DNA of 64,000 nt, taken from the NCBI RefSeq assembly GCF_014305095.1, contig NZ_JACRUI010000004.1, positions 62,001 to 126,000 on the forward strand, in the 5' to 3' direction. Below the pieces are notes generated by a model. That model was not told the origin of the DNA, made no database searches, and saw only the letters and a program-made list of their open reading frames with translations. Numbering within the stretch: the first letter of the stretch is position 1; each line of letters opens with the position of its first letter. Positions 62,799 through 64,000 of the stretch are shown here, piece after piece. The stretch comes from Flavobacterium kayseriense. GTDB lineage: Bacteria > Bacteroidota > Bacteroidia > Flavobacteriales > Flavobacteriaceae. The translations under genes were made by a program, and so were the position numbers.

Positions 62799-64000
62799 TT
62801 ACATATCAGTAATTGGCGCGTATTTTGGGACTAAAGTTTTCATCACCGCCCAACCAATTAAGTAACAAACAGCGCAAATGGAGAATATAATAAAGTATCC
62901 AGATTCAATACCTTCAAATCCCATGAAAGACATATTCGTTTCTTTACTGTAATCAAACAGCATCCCCGACCCCTTGTTGATAAAAGTTGAGCCAATACCA
63001 CCAGCTAATCCTCCAATACCGGTAATGGTGGCAATTGCTTTTTTAGGAAACATATCCCCAACGGTCGTGAATATATTAGCTGACCAAGCTTGATGAGCCG
63101 CACCGGCAATTCCAATAATAATTACAGGCAACCAATAACTAATATGCCCTAAAGGCTGCGCAATCATTGCCAATAATGGGAAAAACGCAAAAATCAACAT
63201 GGCTCTCATTCTCCCTTCATAGGGATTCATTCCTTTCTTTTCAACAAAATAAGTAGGTAACCAACCACCAATAATCGATAATAAAGTAATCATATATAAA
63301 ACAAACAATGGTAAAGCGGCTTGCGTAGAATCCATTCCATAAACCGAACTCAGATAAGCTGGCGTCCAGAATAAGAAAAACCACCATACACCATCCGTCA
63401 TAAATTTACCAAAAGCAAAAGCCCATGTTTGTTTGTATTGCAAGCATTGTTTTAATGTTACTTTTACTGCGGTTTCTGGCACATATCCTGCAATCTTACT
63501 ATCTGCAACTACATCTTGCTGAATATATGAGAGCTCATCTGCACTTACCTTAGGATGATTTTCTGGTTTGTCATACATAAAAATCCAAAAACCCATCCAT
63601 ATAAACCCCAAAGCACCAATAATAATGAATGCCATTTCCCAACCAAATGCTTTTGCGATAAACGGAATAGTTATAGGTGCAGCTAATGCACCAACAGTTG
63701 CGCCTGCATTAAATATACTAGTAGAAAAAGCACGATCTTTTTTAGGAAAATATTCAGCTGTAGTTTTTATGGCTGCTGGAAAATTTCCTGCTTCACCAAG
63801 AGCCAATACAAAACGAGCAAAAATAAATAGAGTAACACTTACCGATATAACCAAGCCAGTATCACTGACTGTTTTTAATGCATCTTTTGCGCCTTCAAAG
63901 CCCACAAACCAATTTCCTGTAATAATACCTGAAGTGGCAATACCACAAAAAGCATGTAGGCAAGCTCCGACAGACCAAACACCTATTGCCCAAAGAAATC
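62799..64000 (-). CDS. MFS transporter of the hexuronate (ExuT-like) type, N-terminus beyond the window
   Basis: An open frame extends from the stop at 62799 to the right edge, at least 400 residues. The GTG at 63905 is internal, because the frame continues upstream as FLWAIGVWSVGACLHAFCGI. About ten membrane helices are visible. ARFVLALGEAGNFPAAIKTT is the ACS-family (anion:cation symporter) motif, as in hexuronate and glucarate carriers. FPKKDRAFSTSIFNAGATVG and DGVWWFFLFWTPAYLSSVYG also fit ExuT. It should bring galacturonate and unsaturated uronates into the cytoplasm. It ends 172 bases before kduI, which has its own promoter. Substrate is inferred from family and place. Confidence 0.85.
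   Translation of the reverse strand, partial: FLWAIGVWSVGACLHAFCGIATSGIITGNWFVGFEGAKDALKTVSDTGLVISVSVTLFIFARFVLALGEAGNFPAAIKTTAEYFPKKDRAFSTSIFNAGATVGALAAPITIPFIAKAFGWEMAFIIIGALGFIWMGFWIFMYDKPENHPKVSADELSYIQQDVVADSKIAGYVPETAVKVTLKQCLQYKQTWAFAFGKFMTDGVWWFFLFWTPAYLSSVYGMDSTQAALPLFVLYMITLLSIIGGWLPTYFVEKKGMNPYEGRMRAMLIFAFFPLLAMIAQPLGHISYWLPVIIIGIAGAAHQAWSANIFTTVGDMFPKKAIATITGIGGLAGGIGSTFINKGSGMLFDYSKETNMSFMGFEGIESGYFIIFSICAVCYLIGWAVMKTLVPKYAPITDM

Noticed and set aside
1..64000. CRISPR arrays, insertion sequences, prophage, tRNA and rRNA genes
   Set aside because: No regularly spaced repeats, transposase-like frames, phage genes, cloverleaf tRNAs or rRNA stretches were recognised in the window; the only tRNA-like element is the tmRNA.

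Overview
The window looks like a chromosomal segment of a Flavobacterium-type member of the Flavobacteriaceae (Bacteroidota). The reasons are low G+C, secreted proteins with Bacteroidota-style lipoprotein signals, a SusC/SusD pair, several TAnnTTTG-type -7 promoter boxes, a tmRNA encoding the tag GENNYALAA, and housekeeping genes that read like flavobacterial proteins. No phage, insertion sequence, CRISPR array, rRNA or tRNA gene was seen.

Positions 1-32,400 are a mosaic of short, mostly single-gene transcription units. They include a HipA-like kinase fragment, an NAD(P)H-hydrate dehydratase, an S10 peptidase, gcvT, a YebC-family regulator, a DMT permease, a large unassigned PLP-fold protein, oligopeptidase B, YbaB, threonine aldolase, prfB, lpxD, an acyl-CoA carboxylase beta subunit, an isochorismatase-like hydrolase, a GNAT/S41 pair, a CPBP protease with menE, arsC, an outer-membrane receptor, fumC, an Ala-DH/PNT-like oxidoreductase, a lipoprotein serine hydrolase and ssrA. 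prfB is encoded in two frames joined by the classical +1 programmed frameshift. Clear intrinsic terminators separate many units. Two good copies and one degraded copy of a hairpin-bearing intergenic repeat are present.

Positions 32,459-52,269 (all minus strand) form a pectin polysaccharide utilisation locus of 14 genes, transcribed from 52.3 kb down to 32.5 kb: GH28, SusC, SusD, a DUF4957/DUF5123-like lipoprotein, a PL9 lyase with a Big_2 domain, an alpha/beta-hydrolase esterase, DUF4861, two tandem GH105 hydrolases, GH43, PL10 lyase, CE8 pectin methylesterase, a CE12 acetylesterase and a second GH28. The lyases and GH28 enzymes cut the galacturonan backbone, the esterases remove methyl and acetyl groups, and GH105 releases unsaturated galacturonate.

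Positions 53,846-64,000 (minus strand) hold the matching intracellular uronate pathway: an MFS transporter (cut by the window end), kduI, kduD, uxaC, kdgK, kdgA, an SDR oxidoreductase, uxaB and uxaA. Unsaturated uronates enter through KduI/KduD and galacturonate through UxaC/UxaB/UxaA. Both give 2-keto-3-deoxygluconate, which KdgK and KdgA convert to pyruvate and glyceraldehyde-3-phosphate. A divergent LacI-family regulator lies between the two blocks. Near-identical palindromes built on AATCGATT lie upstream of the PUL, upstream of lacI, and across the apparent kduI promoter, so the three units probably form one regulon.

The most unusual feature is the PL10/CE8 junction. The CE8 frame has no signal peptide, opens only 15 bases before an A10 tract at the end of the PL10 gene, and would be fused to the secreted PL10 enzyme by a single -1 slip or one extra A.
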